36,364 nucleotides of DNA. Origin: DATLYH01 sp035575035. GTDB lineage: Bacteria > Planctomycetota > Planctomycetia > Gemmatales > Gemmataceae. The stretch spans positions 1 through 36,364 of the forward strand of contig DATLYH010000213.1 of NCBI GenBank assembly GCA_035575035.1, given 5' to 3'. Within the stretch, counting starts at the first letter, position 1. Each line of letters opens with the position of its first letter. Below the pieces are notes generated by a model, which searched no databases, was not told the origin of the DNA, and saw nothing but the letters and a program-made list of their open reading frames with translations. Both the position numbers and the translations under genes were made by a program. Below, piece by piece: positions 1 through 8,635 of this stretch.

Positions 1-1477
1 CGCCCCGCCGAGCCGCGCGGCAATGCCCACTCGGTCGGCCAGCGGCCGGCTGTAGACCTGCACCGCCCCGTCCGCCGACCGGACGGTGACGGTCAGGAAC
101 AGCCCGGTCACGAGCTGGCTGCCGAGCGGGAAGTTCGTCAGCACCTCCTGGTACGGCCGGCCGGTGATGGTGTGGTCGGTCAGCGGGTCGAACGAGTCGC
201 CACCCACGATCAGGTAGGGCGTGTAGGTCGTCGTCCGGGACGTGAACACCAGCCCCGGGATGCCGTCGGTGCTGACGAAGTTCCCGACGGTCAGGGGGTG
301 GCCGACCAGGTCCACGGTGCGGAACGTGAGGTCGAGCACGGTCGCCGTCGAGAGCCCGTCGCCGACCCCGAGTGCGGCGGCGAACTGGGTGTACGTCTCG
401 GCGTCCTGCTTCACCTCGACCTTGTGCCGCAGGCCGTCCGCCACCTCGGCGAACGTGTCCGCGGTCGTCGTGAACGCCGTCCCGATCCCGCCGCCGGGCA
501 GGCCGGACGTGTCCGCGTTCTGGAAGCCGTTCCCCGTGTCGAACTGAATCCAGTAGTGGTCCCGGGTCTCGGCCAGCAGCTGCGAGTCGTTCGCCGGGTC
601 AGCGGTCGGCGTCCCGGGCGGGATGTACCCGACCGTCTGGAAGCTCGTCGGGAACATCGACAGGATGAGCTGCTGTGAAAGCGGGTCCGAGAGGGTGCCG
701 TGCGCGTACCGGGCCGGGATGCCGGACGCTCGGAACAGCGCCACCCCCAGGCTCGCCTCATCGAGCGAGTTGCCGGCCGCGCTCCAGAGCGTCCCCCGGG
801 CGCCGCGCAGGGAGCCGGTGTACGACTCGTAACCGACCTCGGTGTTCAGGTAGTCGAAGATCCGCTGCGGGTCGTAGTCCAGCTCCGCCGCCTTCTCCTG
901 CACGAACGGGTCGGCGGTGTTGGCGTTCGGCGTGGAGGCGAGCAGGTCGGGATCGATGCTGCCCGGGCGCAGTACGGCCGCGGGCGCGTCGTCAATCACC
1001 ATGCTGGCGTTCAGCGTGCCGAAGGCGCGGGCGCCGCTGTCCAGCCGCAGGGGGATGGGGTCATCCAGCGATACGGTGAGCTGGACGCTGGCGCGCCCGA
1101 AACCCTCGATGGTGCCCAGGCTCCAGGCCAACTCTTGACCATTGCGGTCGGGCAGCTGGGAAGCGCTCTGGAAAGTCACCCCGGGCTGAAGCGTGTCGGT
1201 CAGGAACACGCCGCTGATCGGGTCGGCCTGCTGGTTGTACACCGTGTACGTGATGGTTTGCTGGTTATTCCGGACGCCGCCGGTCGTGTAGGACGATAGC
1301 GTCCGCCCCACGACGAGGGCCGGGGGGGAGGCCGGTGTCGAGCATCACGCGTCCTTCCAGTTGCTCGATCCCCGGCCGGAAGCGGAAGAGCCTCGACCGG
1401 CGCCGGTCCCGCTGGGTGAGTTTCGCGGAGGTAGAAGAAGCCAGATTGACAAGCCGGGACAACCACCGGAAGCGCAT
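1..1477 (-). CDS. Large surface/exported protein, DUF11-like plus transglutaminase-like domain (5' part; frameshifted)
   Basis: The start is ATG at 1477 (MRFRWLSRLVNLA), preceded by AGGAG with a 6-nt gap; an in-frame upstream start at 1537 has no good ribosome site. Residues around 38-48 read FRPGIEQLEGRVML, the planctomycete N-terminal motif found in many large exported proteins. The frame then breaks at a run of seven G (plus strand 1322-1328). Removing one base joins VMLDTGLPP to ALVVGRTLSSYTTGG, and the new frame stays open to the left edge. It encodes a DUF11-like segment (TITYTVYNQQ, FLTDTLQPGVTF) and then a transglutaminase-like segment (FDYLNTEVGYESYTGSLRG, GNSLDEASLGVALFRASG, IPARYAHGT, DHYWIQFD). 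Similar segments occur in secreted and RHS-type proteins. The usual catalytic Cys position appears to be Ser, so enzymatic activity is doubtful. The C-terminus lies outside the window. The break may be real or an assembly error. Confidence 0.75.
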
Positions 1478-1951
1478 GGGCAACTCCTGGTCGGGGAGCG
1501 AAAGATCAGCGAGGTCGCTCGACGGGGCATCGACCACACCGGTCCGCTCGGTGAAGCAAGAGGATTCCCCCGTTCACTCGGCGGGGGCACAGGGTAGCAT
1601 GGGGAAGCTGTTCCGAAGGGAAATGGAAGGCGGGCAACCAGGTCCCTGGGTGGCTTCGGCAGGCTTTGACCCAGCAGAGCGCTCAAAGCCTCGCTATCCC
1701 GTAACTACACGAGGGTAAGGGAGCGCGTGCGCTTCAGTCAAGAAGAATCCAGCGTTCCCAGGCCTGAAATATCAACGAATGAGCCTGGGTTCGATCGGGG
1801 AAGATGCCGGGGTAACTTCTTCAACAGTGCCGGGCGCGGCCCGGATGAAGGGGGGCTTCCCGCCTCAAGAGTGACCTTGGGTGCCCGACCGGTTGCTTTC
1901 GCCTGACGAAACAGTATGCTGGGCCGAAAGACATGCAGGCGCGCCGGGGGG
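1478..1951. other. Non-coding gap between divergent genes
   Basis: Upstream region of both the left-edge surface protein (-) and the beta-propeller gene (+). Open frames here are short and lack family features. I see no strong hairpin, repeat family or RNA gene; it presumably holds the leftward gene's promoter, which I cannot place. Confidence 0.5.
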
Positions 1952-1981
1952 TTGACCCGTCGGCGTCGCGCCGCTTAATCC
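1952..1981 (+). promoter_or_regulatory. Possible sigma-70-like promoter for the beta-propeller gene
   Basis: TTGACC at 1952-1957 and TAATCC at 1976-1981 are separated by 18 nt, which suits a -35/-10 pair. The predicted start of transcription would lie only about 15 nt before the ATG at 2004, with AGGAG at 1991-1995. Such matches arise by chance in GC-rich DNA, so this is weak. Confidence 0.22.
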
Positions 1982-2003
1982 ACCCGAATGAGGAGTAACG
2001 GCC

Positions 2004-3167
2004 ATGCGCAACACGGCCAGGAACGCAACCCGGGCAACCCTCCTGCTGCTGGGGACGCTGTTGATCCACGCCGGACCGGTTGCCGGCGCTTTCGCCGCGG
2101 AGTCCGAACGGCATTTCCTCTATGTGGCCGTGCCCGGCATCCGCAACTACCTGGAGTTCGGCGGCTCCGGTATCCTCGTCTTCGATATGGACAACAACCA
2201 CGCCTTCGTCAAGCGCATCCCAACCCCGGCCAGCCATCAGGAAGAACCGAGGAACGTCAAGGGGATCTGCGCCAGCGCGGCGAACCGGAAGCTTTACTTC
2301 AGCACGCCCCGGCGGCTCTACTGCCTGGACCTGGTCACGGAGAAGCCGCTCTGGGAGAAGGCGCTGCCGGGCGGCTGTGACCGGATGTCGATCACGCCCG
2401 ACGGCCAGTGGCTGTACGTCCCCTCTTTCGAGGGGCCGCACTGGAACATCGTCTACGGGGCCAATGGCGATGTCGTCGCCCAGGTGGACACCCGCAGCGG
2501 GGCCCATAATACCATCGTTAGCCTGGACGGCTCGCGCGCTTACTTGGCCGGGTTGAAGTCGCCCTATCTGACCGTGATGGACGCCGGCAGCAAGAAGGTG
2601 CTCAAGTTGGTCGGCCCCTTCAGCGCCGCCATCCGGCCGTTCACCGTCAACAGCGCCAACACCCTCTGCTTCGTCAATGTCAACGACCTGCTCGGCTTTG
2701 AAATCGGCGACCTGACCACCGGCAAGGTGCTTCACCGCGTCGAGGTCCAGGGGTTTGCGAAAGGGCCGGTCAAGCGCCATGGCTGCCCCAGCCACGGCAT
2801 CGGCCTGACCCCCGACGAGAAAGAGATCTGGCTCTGCGACGCCGCCAACAGCCGCGTCCACGTCTTTGACGCCACCGTCATGCCGCCCAAGCAGATCACC
2901 AGCGTTGCCCTGCGCGAGCAGCCGGGCTGGGTCACCTTCAGCCTCGACGGCCGTTACGCTTACCCGTCCACCGGCGAGGTCATTGACACGAAAACCAAGA
3001 AGATCATTGCCGCCCTGAAGGATGAAACCGGCCGGGAGGTCCACAGCGAAAAGATGGTCGAGATCGTTTTCCAGAACGGCGTCCCGATCCGCAACGGCGA
3101 CCAGTTCGGCCTTGGCCGCGCGGCCCGCCCGGCCCGATCGCCGGCGCCGCCCCGGACAGGACATTGA
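2004..3167 (+). CDS. Exported YVTN-type beta-propeller protein
   Basis: A 387-aa protein starting at ATG 2004, 8 nt after AGGAG. Residues 1-33 form a signal peptide (basic MRNTARNATR, hydrophobic LLLLGTLLIHAG, AFA-AE cleavage-like end). The rest is a series of about 40-residue propeller blades, seen as repeated patterns such as ITPDGQWLYVPS, VSLDGSRAYLAG, LTPDEKEIWLCD and FSLDGRYAYPS. This pattern fits YVTN/cytochrome-cd1-like seven-bladed propellers, which usually act in the periplasm or outside as binding or scaffold domains. No catalytic residues are recognisable. After RNGDQFGLGR the last 15 or so residues are Pro/Arg/Ala-rich and look like a read-through extension. It stands alone, convergent with the methyltransferase gene. 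Substrate unknown. Confidence 0.85.
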   Translation: MRNTARNATRATLLLLGTLLIHAGPVAGAFAAESERHFLYVAVPGIRNYLEFGGSGILVFDMDNNHAFVKRIPTPASHQEEPRNVKGICASAANRKLYFSTPRRLYCLDLVTEKPLWEKALPGGCDRMSITPDGQWLYVPSFEGPHWNIVYGANGDVVAQVDTRSGAHNTIVSLDGSRAYLAGLKSPYLTVMDAGSKKVLKLVGPFSAAIRPFTVNSANTLCFVNVNDLLGFEIGDLTTGKVLHRVEVQGFAKGPVKRHGCPSHGIGLTPDEKEIWLCDAANSRVHVFDATVMPPKQITSVALREQPGWVTFSLDGRYAYPSTGEVIDTKTKKIIAALKDETGREVHSEKMVEIVFQNGVPIRNGDQFGLGRAARPARSPAPPRTGH

Positions 3168-3219
3168 AACCGCCTCAACGTTGCCAGCGGCGCGGATCAC
3201 GGACCCAGACAATCCGGCA

Positions 3220-3990
3220 TTAGCCGGGCTTCCGGCAGCGGAAGATGTAGGCCTGGCCAGCGAAGCTCAGCCGGTGCTCGATGCCGCCGAAGCCGACCGC
3301 GATCAGCTTGGCCACGACCGCCTCGCGCGGCAGGTAATGGAACCGGCCGCGGCGCGCCTCGCGCTTGAGCCAGTAACCGTAGCACCACATGCGCAGGCAA
3401 TTTTTCAGGAAGCGGGTCAGCCGGGGAGCGAAGAGCAGGCCGGGCAGGGCATGCAGCGCGACCTTGCCCCACGACGGCTCGGGTACGTTGACCGAGAAGA
3501 TGAACCGTCCGCCCGGCCGCAGCACCCGATGGACCTCGGCCAGCAGCCGATTGTAAGCCTCGACCGTCCAGCAGCCGTGCTGCGCCGAGTAGAACTCGGC
3601 ATACTGGATGGCCAACCCGGAAACCACCCCGTCAAAGTGATCGTCCCCCCAGCCGGCCAGGCCTTCACTGAAGTCGGCGTGGATGAAGCGGAGGCGGTCG
3701 CCCGGCGATGGCTGCAAGGCGGTGCGCAGGGCCTGGACCGATTTGGCGTTCGCCTGGGCGCAGTCAAGAGCGATCAACTCCGCCAGTGTCCCGCCACTCT
3801 TGTCCCAAAGGGTCCGCGTCAGCCGTCCGCTACCGCAGCCCAGGTCGAGCCAGCGCTCGCCCGGCCGCGGGTCAAGCCAGTCGCTGGTATCAGCCAGGAG
3901 CTGGCGATAGGGGAGCAGTTCCTGCTGCGACCAGAAGGCCTTGGCACACCGGGACTCGGGCCAGTGATTGACGGAAGCAGCCGACGGCAT
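3220..3990 (-). CDS. Class I SAM-dependent methyltransferase
   Basis: I place the start at ATG 3990 (MPSAASVNHWPES), giving 256 aa, because GGGAGGGG precedes it and an upstream start would overlap the neighbouring sialidase-type gene and add a non-homologous N-terminus. The SAM-binding motif I is WLDLGCGSGRLTRTL. The motif II region LIALDCAQANAKSV and the post-motif III stretch VHRVLRPGGRFIFSVNVP are typical of the UbiE/Methyltransf_11 group. The C-terminal part (LTRFLKNCLRMWCYGYWLKR; VGFGGIEHRLSFAGQAYIF) is a generic small-molecule methyltransferase tail. The substrate cannot be read from sequence. It lies about 95 nt downstream of the sialidase-fold gene on the same strand. Confidence 0.85.
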   Translation of the reverse strand: MPSAASVNHWPESRCAKAFWSQQELLPYRQLLADTSDWLDPRPGERWLDLGCGSGRLTRTLWDKSGGTLAELIALDCAQANAKSVQALRTALQPSPGDRLRFIHADFSEGLAGWGDDHFDGVVSGLAIQYAEFYSAQHGCWTVEAYNRLLAEVHRVLRPGGRFIFSVNVPEPSWGKVALHALPGLLFAPRLTRFLKNCLRMWCYGYWLKREARRGRFHYLPREAVVAKLIAVGFGGIEHRLSFAGQAYIFRCRKPG

Positions 3991-4084
3991 TGCGCGCCCC
4001 TCCCTGGGCTTTGCCGCAAGCGGTGGACTTGCCGGATAGCCCCAGAAGTGTAACGCTTCCGGGCCGGGCTGCGAAGGCCAATTT

Positions 4085-5164
4085 TTAGCGGAACCGGACC
4101 TTGGCGAGGTAGATGCTCGCTTTCTTCTCGTGCGATGAGTAATAGCTGACCCACAGCAGCCCTTCGTGCCAGACCAGGCCGGCGTAGCTGGTGTCGCCCC
4201 CGCTCGGGAAGGTGAGTACCGGCTCATAGGAGTCGCGCGTCAGACGGGCGAGGACGGTCTTGGTCCCGCCTCCCTCTCCCTTTCTCCCTGGAGAAGGGTA
4301 ACTTCGGCTGACGGCCCAGAGGCTGCCGTCGGGCAGGCAAATAAAGTTGGGGCCGCCGAAGCGGTGGGTCGTCTCGTGCCATTTCCACTCCTTGTAGGGC
4401 GGCTTGCTGGTGCCGATCCAGCCAAAGGTGTTGCCCCCTTCGCGCCGCACCATTGCCATCATCTCCCCGCCCGGCAGGAAGCGCAGGGTGGTCTCATTGG
4501 GGTGCCCGGGCACGCCGAGGTGGGTGATCAGGTCGTAGTTGATGCCGTCTGTGCTGACGACCAGTTTGAGCTTCCAGTCGGCGGGTTCAGAGGAGACCGG
4601 CCCGGTGCTCTTGGCGGCCTCCTGGGCCTCGCGGGTCTGGCGGGCGGCAGCGTTGTAGGAAACGCCATAGGCCCGTCCCTCGTGCCAGGTGACCCGCCAG
4701 AGCCACTCCCCCTCGGAGAGCACTCGGCGGGGCGGGGTCCACTCCCGGCCGTCCTTGGAGAAGGTCACGCGCGGCTGCCGGCCGAGCAGGGTCTTGCCGC
4801 CCCGGTAGACCGAGCCGCCGGCCACGATCATCAGCCGGTCGTCGGGCGTGATTGACAGTTTCGGATCGCGCAGGTCGATGCCCTCTTCCTCGATCAGGGC
4901 GACTGACTTCCAGGCTTGTCCATCGGCCGACTCGAGAACGCGGAGCTTGCCGTCGCCGCCGACATGGCCATCCGCCTCGCGGAACGTGCAGTACCACTTG
5001 TCGCGCCAGCGAATCAGGTCGGTGAAGGCGTTGTGCGGCGCATGGTCCCAGATCCGGGTCACCGAGATTAGCTCCGGCTCGCCGGCACGGGCGGGGCCGC
5101 CGGCGGCCCCGGCGATCAGACAGGTGCAAAGCAAGGCGGCAAAAGGAGGTCGTGACAGTCGCAT
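4085..5164 (-). CDS. Exported sialidase-fold (BNR/Asp-box) protein
   Basis: Start ATG 5164 is chosen because MRLSRPPFAALLCTCLIAG begins a clear signal peptide ending near ARA-GEPEL and GGAG lies 9 nt upstream; the product is 359 aa. Asp-box-like motifs SADGQAWKS, SKDGREWTP and STDGINYDL mark the six-bladed sialidase fold, and FREADGHVGGDGKL carries an Arg typical of the sugar site. Planctomycete members are usually annotated exo-alpha-sialidase, but many act on other glycans or have unproven activity. Residues SPGRKGEGGGTK (about 4265-4300) are encoded by a GC-rich repeat related to palindromes in three other genes here, inserted between SLWAVSRSYP and VLARLTRDSY. The gene follows the acylase gene on the same strand but is separated from it by a repeat-filled 268-nt gap. 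Confidence 0.8.
   Translation of the reverse strand: MRLSRPPFAALLCTCLIAGAAGGPARAGEPELISVTRIWDHAPHNAFTDLIRWRDKWYCTFREADGHVGGDGKLRVLESADGQAWKSVALIEEEGIDLRDPKLSITPDDRLMIVAGGSVYRGGKTLLGRQPRVTFSKDGREWTPPRRVLSEGEWLWRVTWHEGRAYGVSYNAAARQTREAQEAAKSTGPVSSEPADWKLKLVVSTDGINYDLITHLGVPGHPNETTLRFLPGGEMMAMVRREGGNTFGWIGTSKPPYKEWKWHETTHRFGGPNFICLPDGSLWAVSRSYPSPGRKGEGGGTKTVLARLTRDSYEPVLTFPSGGDTSYAGLVWHEGLLWVSYYSSHEKKASIYLAKVRFR
4266..4302. repeat. GC-rich CCCTCTCCC-type repeat inside the sialidase-fold gene
   Basis: A run with CCTCCCTCTCCC and then TTCTCC-CT-GGAGAA resembles a degraded copy of the palindromes at 7020-7118, 30858-30921 and 36221-36305. It stays in frame, adding about 12 Gly/Lys-rich residues. 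Confidence 0.55.
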
Positions 5165-5275
5165 GGCCGAGCACTCCGCGAACACCGTTCTCTGGCGCCG
5201 GCAAATCGGCGCACCCCAGGGAGGCGAGACTGATACCCTAAACCCGAGAGCGGCGCGATGCAAGCCTGCGGGGGG

Positions 5276-5369
5276 ACCAACGAGCCCGAAGCGTCAGCGA
5301 CGAGACCAACGAGCCCGAAGCGTCAGCGACGAGACCGACCTTATCCTGTCGCTCACGCTCCAGGCTCGG
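5276..5369. repeat. AGCCCGAAGCGTCAGCGACGAG-type repeat, two direct 29-nt units plus inverted arm
   Basis: Two identical 29-nt units (5276-5304, 5305-5333) each contain CGAGCCCGAAGCGTCAGCGA. They are followed at 5346-5369 by CTGTCGCTCACGCTCCAGGC, roughly the reverse complement, so the transcript could fold. It fills the gap between the acylase stop and the sialidase-fold start. Related copies lie at 7766-7816 and 22167-22257. Confidence 0.8.
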
Positions 5370-5432
5370 ACAAGCACCATCATCCGTCGCCCATACCCCA
5401 AGCTCGGACAGCAGGACCGGCACGCCGGCCGA

Positions 5433-7649
5433 TCACGGCCGCGGTGGCCAGGAGAGCACCTTCTTCGACTCCACGTGCTGAAGCAACCCTTCTTTGTTCA
5501 GGAAATAGGTCGGCTTCATCTTGCCGGGGCTGAACAGTTTCTGGGCCTGATCATCGAAGTGTTTCGACGCGGGGTCATCGCTCTGACCCAACGGCAGCAG
5601 GGTCCAGGAGCGTGGCGGCTTGCTCAGCTGCACTACCTGCACCGAGGTCTGGCCGCTGCGGCCGATCCAGGTCTTGCCGTCGGGCTGCGGCTGGAAACCA
5701 ATGGCCCGCGGTGTCGCCATGCCGGGCACCGAGCCGCCGCCGACCGGCCAGGTTTGGCGGCCCCCCTCGCGGCCGACGCGGAAGACCTCGCCCCACTTCA
5801 CCTCCAACCGGCCCCAGTCCTTTCGTAGTTGTTCCGCCCCGGCTTCCAGGGCCCGGACCAGCTGCTCATCCGTGAGGTTGGCCGGCGGCGGCTGCCCTGC
5901 TCGGTCTGCCCGCAGCACCGCTTCGCCCAGCTGCCGCTTCCAGTACCAATAGGCGACCGCCCCGGTCGAGTCAGCGTCGGCCCGGCGGTTCCAGCGGATG
6001 ATGCGATCATACAGCCGGGCTGCGTCGTCCGACAGCCTCGCTTCCTTCCCGGCAGCTGCCAGTCGTGCCTGCCACAGGTCGGCATGGTAAACCTGCGTGC
6101 TGAGGGCCAAGGCGATGGCGTCGGCCACGGTGACCCGGGTGGCGGCATGAAGTTCTTCCAGAATCATGGCCGCCCGCTGGTGCAGCGGATTGTCGCGCCG
6201 GCCGTTGTGCAGGTAGGGCCGCTCGGCGTAGCGCTCCGGTGTCAGCGGACAGAACTTCATCATGTGCTGCGGTGCCACGTTGCAGTTCTGCATGTATCCC
6301 TGCCACGGATTGTGCAGCTGCACCAGGTCCTCAATCGGATGGATGCCCAGCCACTCGCTCTTCGAGGTGTTGCCGGGCACCGGGCGGCTGAAGTCGAATC
6401 CTTTGGGACGGATCGGCACCCGGCCGTTGCGGAGGTAGAACAGGTCGCCGTCCACCGTGGCAACCATGATGTTCTGCTCCATCACCTGAAACAGCGCCAG
6501 GGCTTTCTTCATGTCTTGAAGGTTGCGGGCGGTATTCATCAGGTAGATCTGCTCCGGCAAGCGGAACTGGTCGAAGTAGGGGAGCTTCATGGCGTAGGCC
6601 TTGCCGTCGCGGCGTGCCACTACCGGGCCGTGATGGGTATACTCAATCTCGAAGCGCCGCTCGCGCACCTGGTCGCCTTCCTTGACCTTGATCACCTCGG
6701 TACGTACCGTCATGTCGCGCCATTGACCGTCGTAGCGGTACTGCCGCGGATTGGCGGGATTCAGCTCTTCCTCATAAACGTCGGCCGCATCGGGGCCGCC
6801 GGTGGTCATGGCAACGGAGCAGTAACGGTTGTGGCCCAGGGCCCGCAGCGGCACGCCGGGGATGGTCATGCCCGCCGTTTGCAGCTCGCCGCCGTACAGC
6901 CGGGCTTCGTAGAAGCGAAACGGCCCGTACCAACTCAGGTGCGGGTCGATCAGCGCCAACGGGTAGCCGTCGGCCGTGCGGTCGGCGGCGATGACCCATT
7001 GGTTGGAGCCGCGCGACTCCCCCCTCCCCCCACCCTCTCCCCCCGCGGGGGGAGAGGGAGACAAAAAAGCTCCCCTCTCCCCCCCGGGGGGGAGAGGGGT
7101 GGGGGTGAGGGAGGGCGGGTCGGGCTCGATGCCGGCGGCGCGGAGATCGGCGGCGGCGTCTCCCTCGGGCCAACCCCAAATGATGAACCGGCCCAGGGCG
7201 ACAACCTGCCAGGGATGCAACTCGGGCGCCCAGGCCGGCACCTTCTCAGGGTGCTCCTTCATGTACTGCTTGATGCCCGCCTGGAACGCCTCAATGGTCG
7301 AGCGCACCTTGGGCGGCAGCTTGGGGTAGTTGGCCGCGGCGATGGCCCGGTGCTGCCAGAGCCGTTGGCGATAATCGTGCGACACATATTCCGGACCAAA
7401 AGCCTCGGCCATCGTCCCCTCGGCGCGGCGGTACTGCTTGAAGATCTCTTCGAGGCGATCCTCAGCCTGAGCGTAGCCCATGCCGAAGCAGACTCCTTCC
7501 TCGGTGGCGGCGAAGATATTGGGGATGCCGAACTCGTCGCGGTAGATGGTGACCTCCTCCAATGCCGGCTCGGAGGCACCGGGGAGGCTCAGGGCCAGGG
7601 AAAGCAGTATAACCGCCAGGGTGGCGGCTCGGATGGAATGACAGGTCAT
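5433..7649 (-). CDS. Penicillin/acyl-homoserine-lactone acylase family Ntn-hydrolase precursor
   Basis: A 738-aa exported precursor; AAGGAGA lies 8 nt before ATG 7649 and residues 1-26 form a signal peptide. The family (peptidase S45) hydrolyses amide bonds of beta-lactams, acyl-homoserine lactones or acyl-peptides in the periplasm. The alpha chain is recognisable from VTIYRDEFGIPNIFA and CFGMGYAQAEDRLEEI. The beta chain should begin at Ser215 in RGSNQWVIA, the autocatalytic cleavage site and nucleophile. Further family marks are DPHLSWYGPFRFYE, the IPGVPLRALGHNR stretch and EYTHHGPVV. Residues about 178-212, just before Ser215, are a Pro/Gly-rich stretch encoded by palindromic repeats; this is where family members carry the spacer that is cut out. 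Substrate is not predictable; quorum quenching or peptide scavenging are both possible. Confidence 0.9.
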   Translation of the reverse strand: MTCHSIRAATLAVILLSLALSLPGASEPALEEVTIYRDEFGIPNIFAATEEGVCFGMGYAQAEDRLEEIFKQYRRAEGTMAEAFGPEYVSHDYRQRLWQHRAIAAANYPKLPPKVRSTIEAFQAGIKQYMKEHPEKVPAWAPELHPWQVVALGRFIIWGWPEGDAAADLRAAGIEPDPPSLTPTPLPPGGERGAFLSPSPPAGGEGGGRGESRGSNQWVIAADRTADGYPLALIDPHLSWYGPFRFYEARLYGGELQTAGMTIPGVPLRALGHNRYCSVAMTTGGPDAADVYEEELNPANPRQYRYDGQWRDMTVRTEVIKVKEGDQVRERRFEIEYTHHGPVVARRDGKAYAMKLPYFDQFRLPEQIYLMNTARNLQDMKKALALFQVMEQNIMVATVDGDLFYLRNGRVPIRPKGFDFSRPVPGNTSKSEWLGIHPIEDLVQLHNPWQGYMQNCNVAPQHMMKFCPLTPERYAERPYLHNGRRDNPLHQRAAMILEELHAATRVTVADAIALALSTQVYHADLWQARLAAAGKEARLSDDAARLYDRIIRWNRRADADSTGAVAYWYWKRQLGEAVLRADRAGQPPPANLTDEQLVRALEAGAEQLRKDWGRLEVKWGEVFRVGREGGRQTWPVGGGSVPGMATPRAIGFQPQPDGKTWIGRSGQTSVQVVQLSKPPRSWTLLPLGQSDDPASKHFDDQAQKLFSPGKMKPTYFLNKEGLLQHVESKKVLSWPPRP
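7020..7118. repeat. Double GC-rich palindrome inside the acylase spacer
   Basis: Two perfect palindromes lie in frame within the acylase gene. The first is 26 bp at 7033-7058 (CCCTCTCCCCCC / GGGGGGAGAGGG around CG). The second is 28 bp at 7072-7099 (CCCCTCTC7 / G7AGAGGGG). They encode the low-complexity stretch containing LPPGGERG and PPAGGEGGGRG. Confidence 0.85.
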
Positions 7650-7765
7650 CGGCGCTCTCCTTGAGACATGAAGGGAGGCAAAAGATTTCAGCGGGCGGAC
7701 CCCGACGCGACTACTCTACCGGCCGGCGTTGAAAACACAAGCGCCAAGAGGGGCCGCTTTCCGCG

Positions 7766-7816
7766 CCCGGAGCATCAGCAAGGGGAGCGCCGGTTCCCCG
7801 TCGCTCACGCTCCGGG
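7766..7816. repeat. CCCGGAGCATCAGC-type inverted repeat
   Basis: Left arm CCCGGAGCATCAGCAAGGGG and right arm CCCCGTCGCTCACGCTCCGGG form an imperfect hairpin between the small coiled-coil gene and the acylase start. Same family as 5276-5369 and 22167-22257; possibly a terminator for the upstream gene. Confidence 0.7.
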
Positions 7817-7836
7817 CTCGGATAACTCACACCGGG

Positions 7837-8166
7837 TTAATCTAGGATGGCGATGGCGCCCTGCATCATGTGCAACAGCGACCAGGCGACCAAGGCCCCG
7901 CCAGCCAGCGTCAGGACAAGCAGCAAGACCAGTTTCATCATGCGCCGGAGCTTGCGGCGTACGCGCGACTTGCGCCCCTTGCCTGGCGGATAATCGGGAT
8001 CGGATGGCCCGCTGTCGTGTCCGCTCAGGCGCTGTTGGAGATGCGAAACCAGGACTTCCAGGCGCGCCTTCTCCGCCCGGAGTTGGTCGTTCTCGGCCTG
8101 CAAACGGTCGAGGGTCTGGAGCACTTCCGGCGGGACTTGGGTAGAGAGATGCGGAAAGGAACTCAT
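7837..8166 (-). CDS. Small coiled-coil protein with C-terminal membrane segment
   Basis: A 109-aa protein of unknown function. Residues about 15-48 (LQTLDRLQAENDQLRAEKAR and following) have the heptad spacing of a coiled coil. A basic stretch with KGRKSRVRRKLRRMM precedes one hydrophobic helix (LVLLLVLTLAGGALVAWSLL), suggesting an inner-membrane anchor with the coiled coil in the cytoplasm. The ribosome site is weak (AGG about 6 nt upstream). No named family is recognised. It is divergent from the S4-domain gene and upstream of the acylase on the same strand, separated by a repeat. Real-gene status rests on the orderly coiled-coil/basic/TM architecture. Confidence 0.65.
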   Translation of the reverse strand: MSSFPHLSTQVPPEVLQTLDRLQAENDQLRAEKARLEVLVSHLQQRLSGHDSGPSDPDYPPGKGRKSRVRRKLRRMMKLVLLLVLTLAGGALVAWSLLHMMQGAIAILD

Positions 8167-8416
8167 GGGCTACCTGTAGGGCGGATTAGGGGCTCGCCAA
8201 AAGGGCCGGCGTCTACACTGCTGGGCGAGAGCCGTCCCATACCGTATCGCCTGAGCCAATCTGCTTGCGGCCCGGCCGGAAGTGGCAAGGAAGACCATCC
8301 CAGGCGATTCCATATCGTCCTGAATTTGTTCGAACATTGCATAGTATAAGTCATGCTGCGGGCCGGCTCCGCAAAAAAGTCGGAAAAAGTCGATCAAACC
8401 GCCCGGGAACCGACCC

Positions 8417-8635
8417 ATGACCACAATGGATTTCATCCTCCGTGGGGACCACATCACGTTGGCCCAGGCGCTCAAGGCCGTCGGGGCAGCCGAGACCGGC
8501 GGCCAGGCCAAGCTCCTGGTACGGGGCGGCACGGTCACGGTCAACGGCGCCGTCGAGACACAGCCGGGCCGGAAACTCTTCCCGGGAGACCGCTTCGGCG
8601 TCGCCGGCAGCACGGAATGGACGGTGCGGCGGTGA
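8417..8635 (+). CDS. S4-domain RNA-binding protein (YbcJ/YaaA-like)
   Basis: A 72-aa single S4 domain: ITLAQALKAVGAAETGGQAK and LLVRGGTVTVNGAVETQPGRK are the helix-loop and beta parts of the alpha-L RNA-binding motif, followed by LFPGDRFGV. This matches the small stand-alone S4 proteins (YbcJ in E. coli, YaaA/RlbA in Bacillus) thought to bind rRNA or structured RNA. No convincing Shine-Dalgarno precedes ATG 8417; the internal MDFILRG is an alternative start at 8426. The stop at 8633-8635 overlaps the start region of the MATE transporter, so the two are likely co-transcribed. Confidence 0.85.
   Translation: MTTMDFILRGDHITLAQALKAVGAAETGGQAKLLVRGGTVTVNGAVETQPGRKLFPGDRFGVAGSTEWTVRR

Noticed and set aside
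5829..7664. Long plus-strand frame opposite the acylase gene
   Set aside because: Antisense shadow; no family features and no ribosome site, while the minus strand carries a full Ntn-hydrolase.
8353..8616. N-terminal extension of the MATE protein to 8353
   Set aside because: It would overlap the whole S4 gene and adds Arg/Gly-rich sequence unlike any transporter start.
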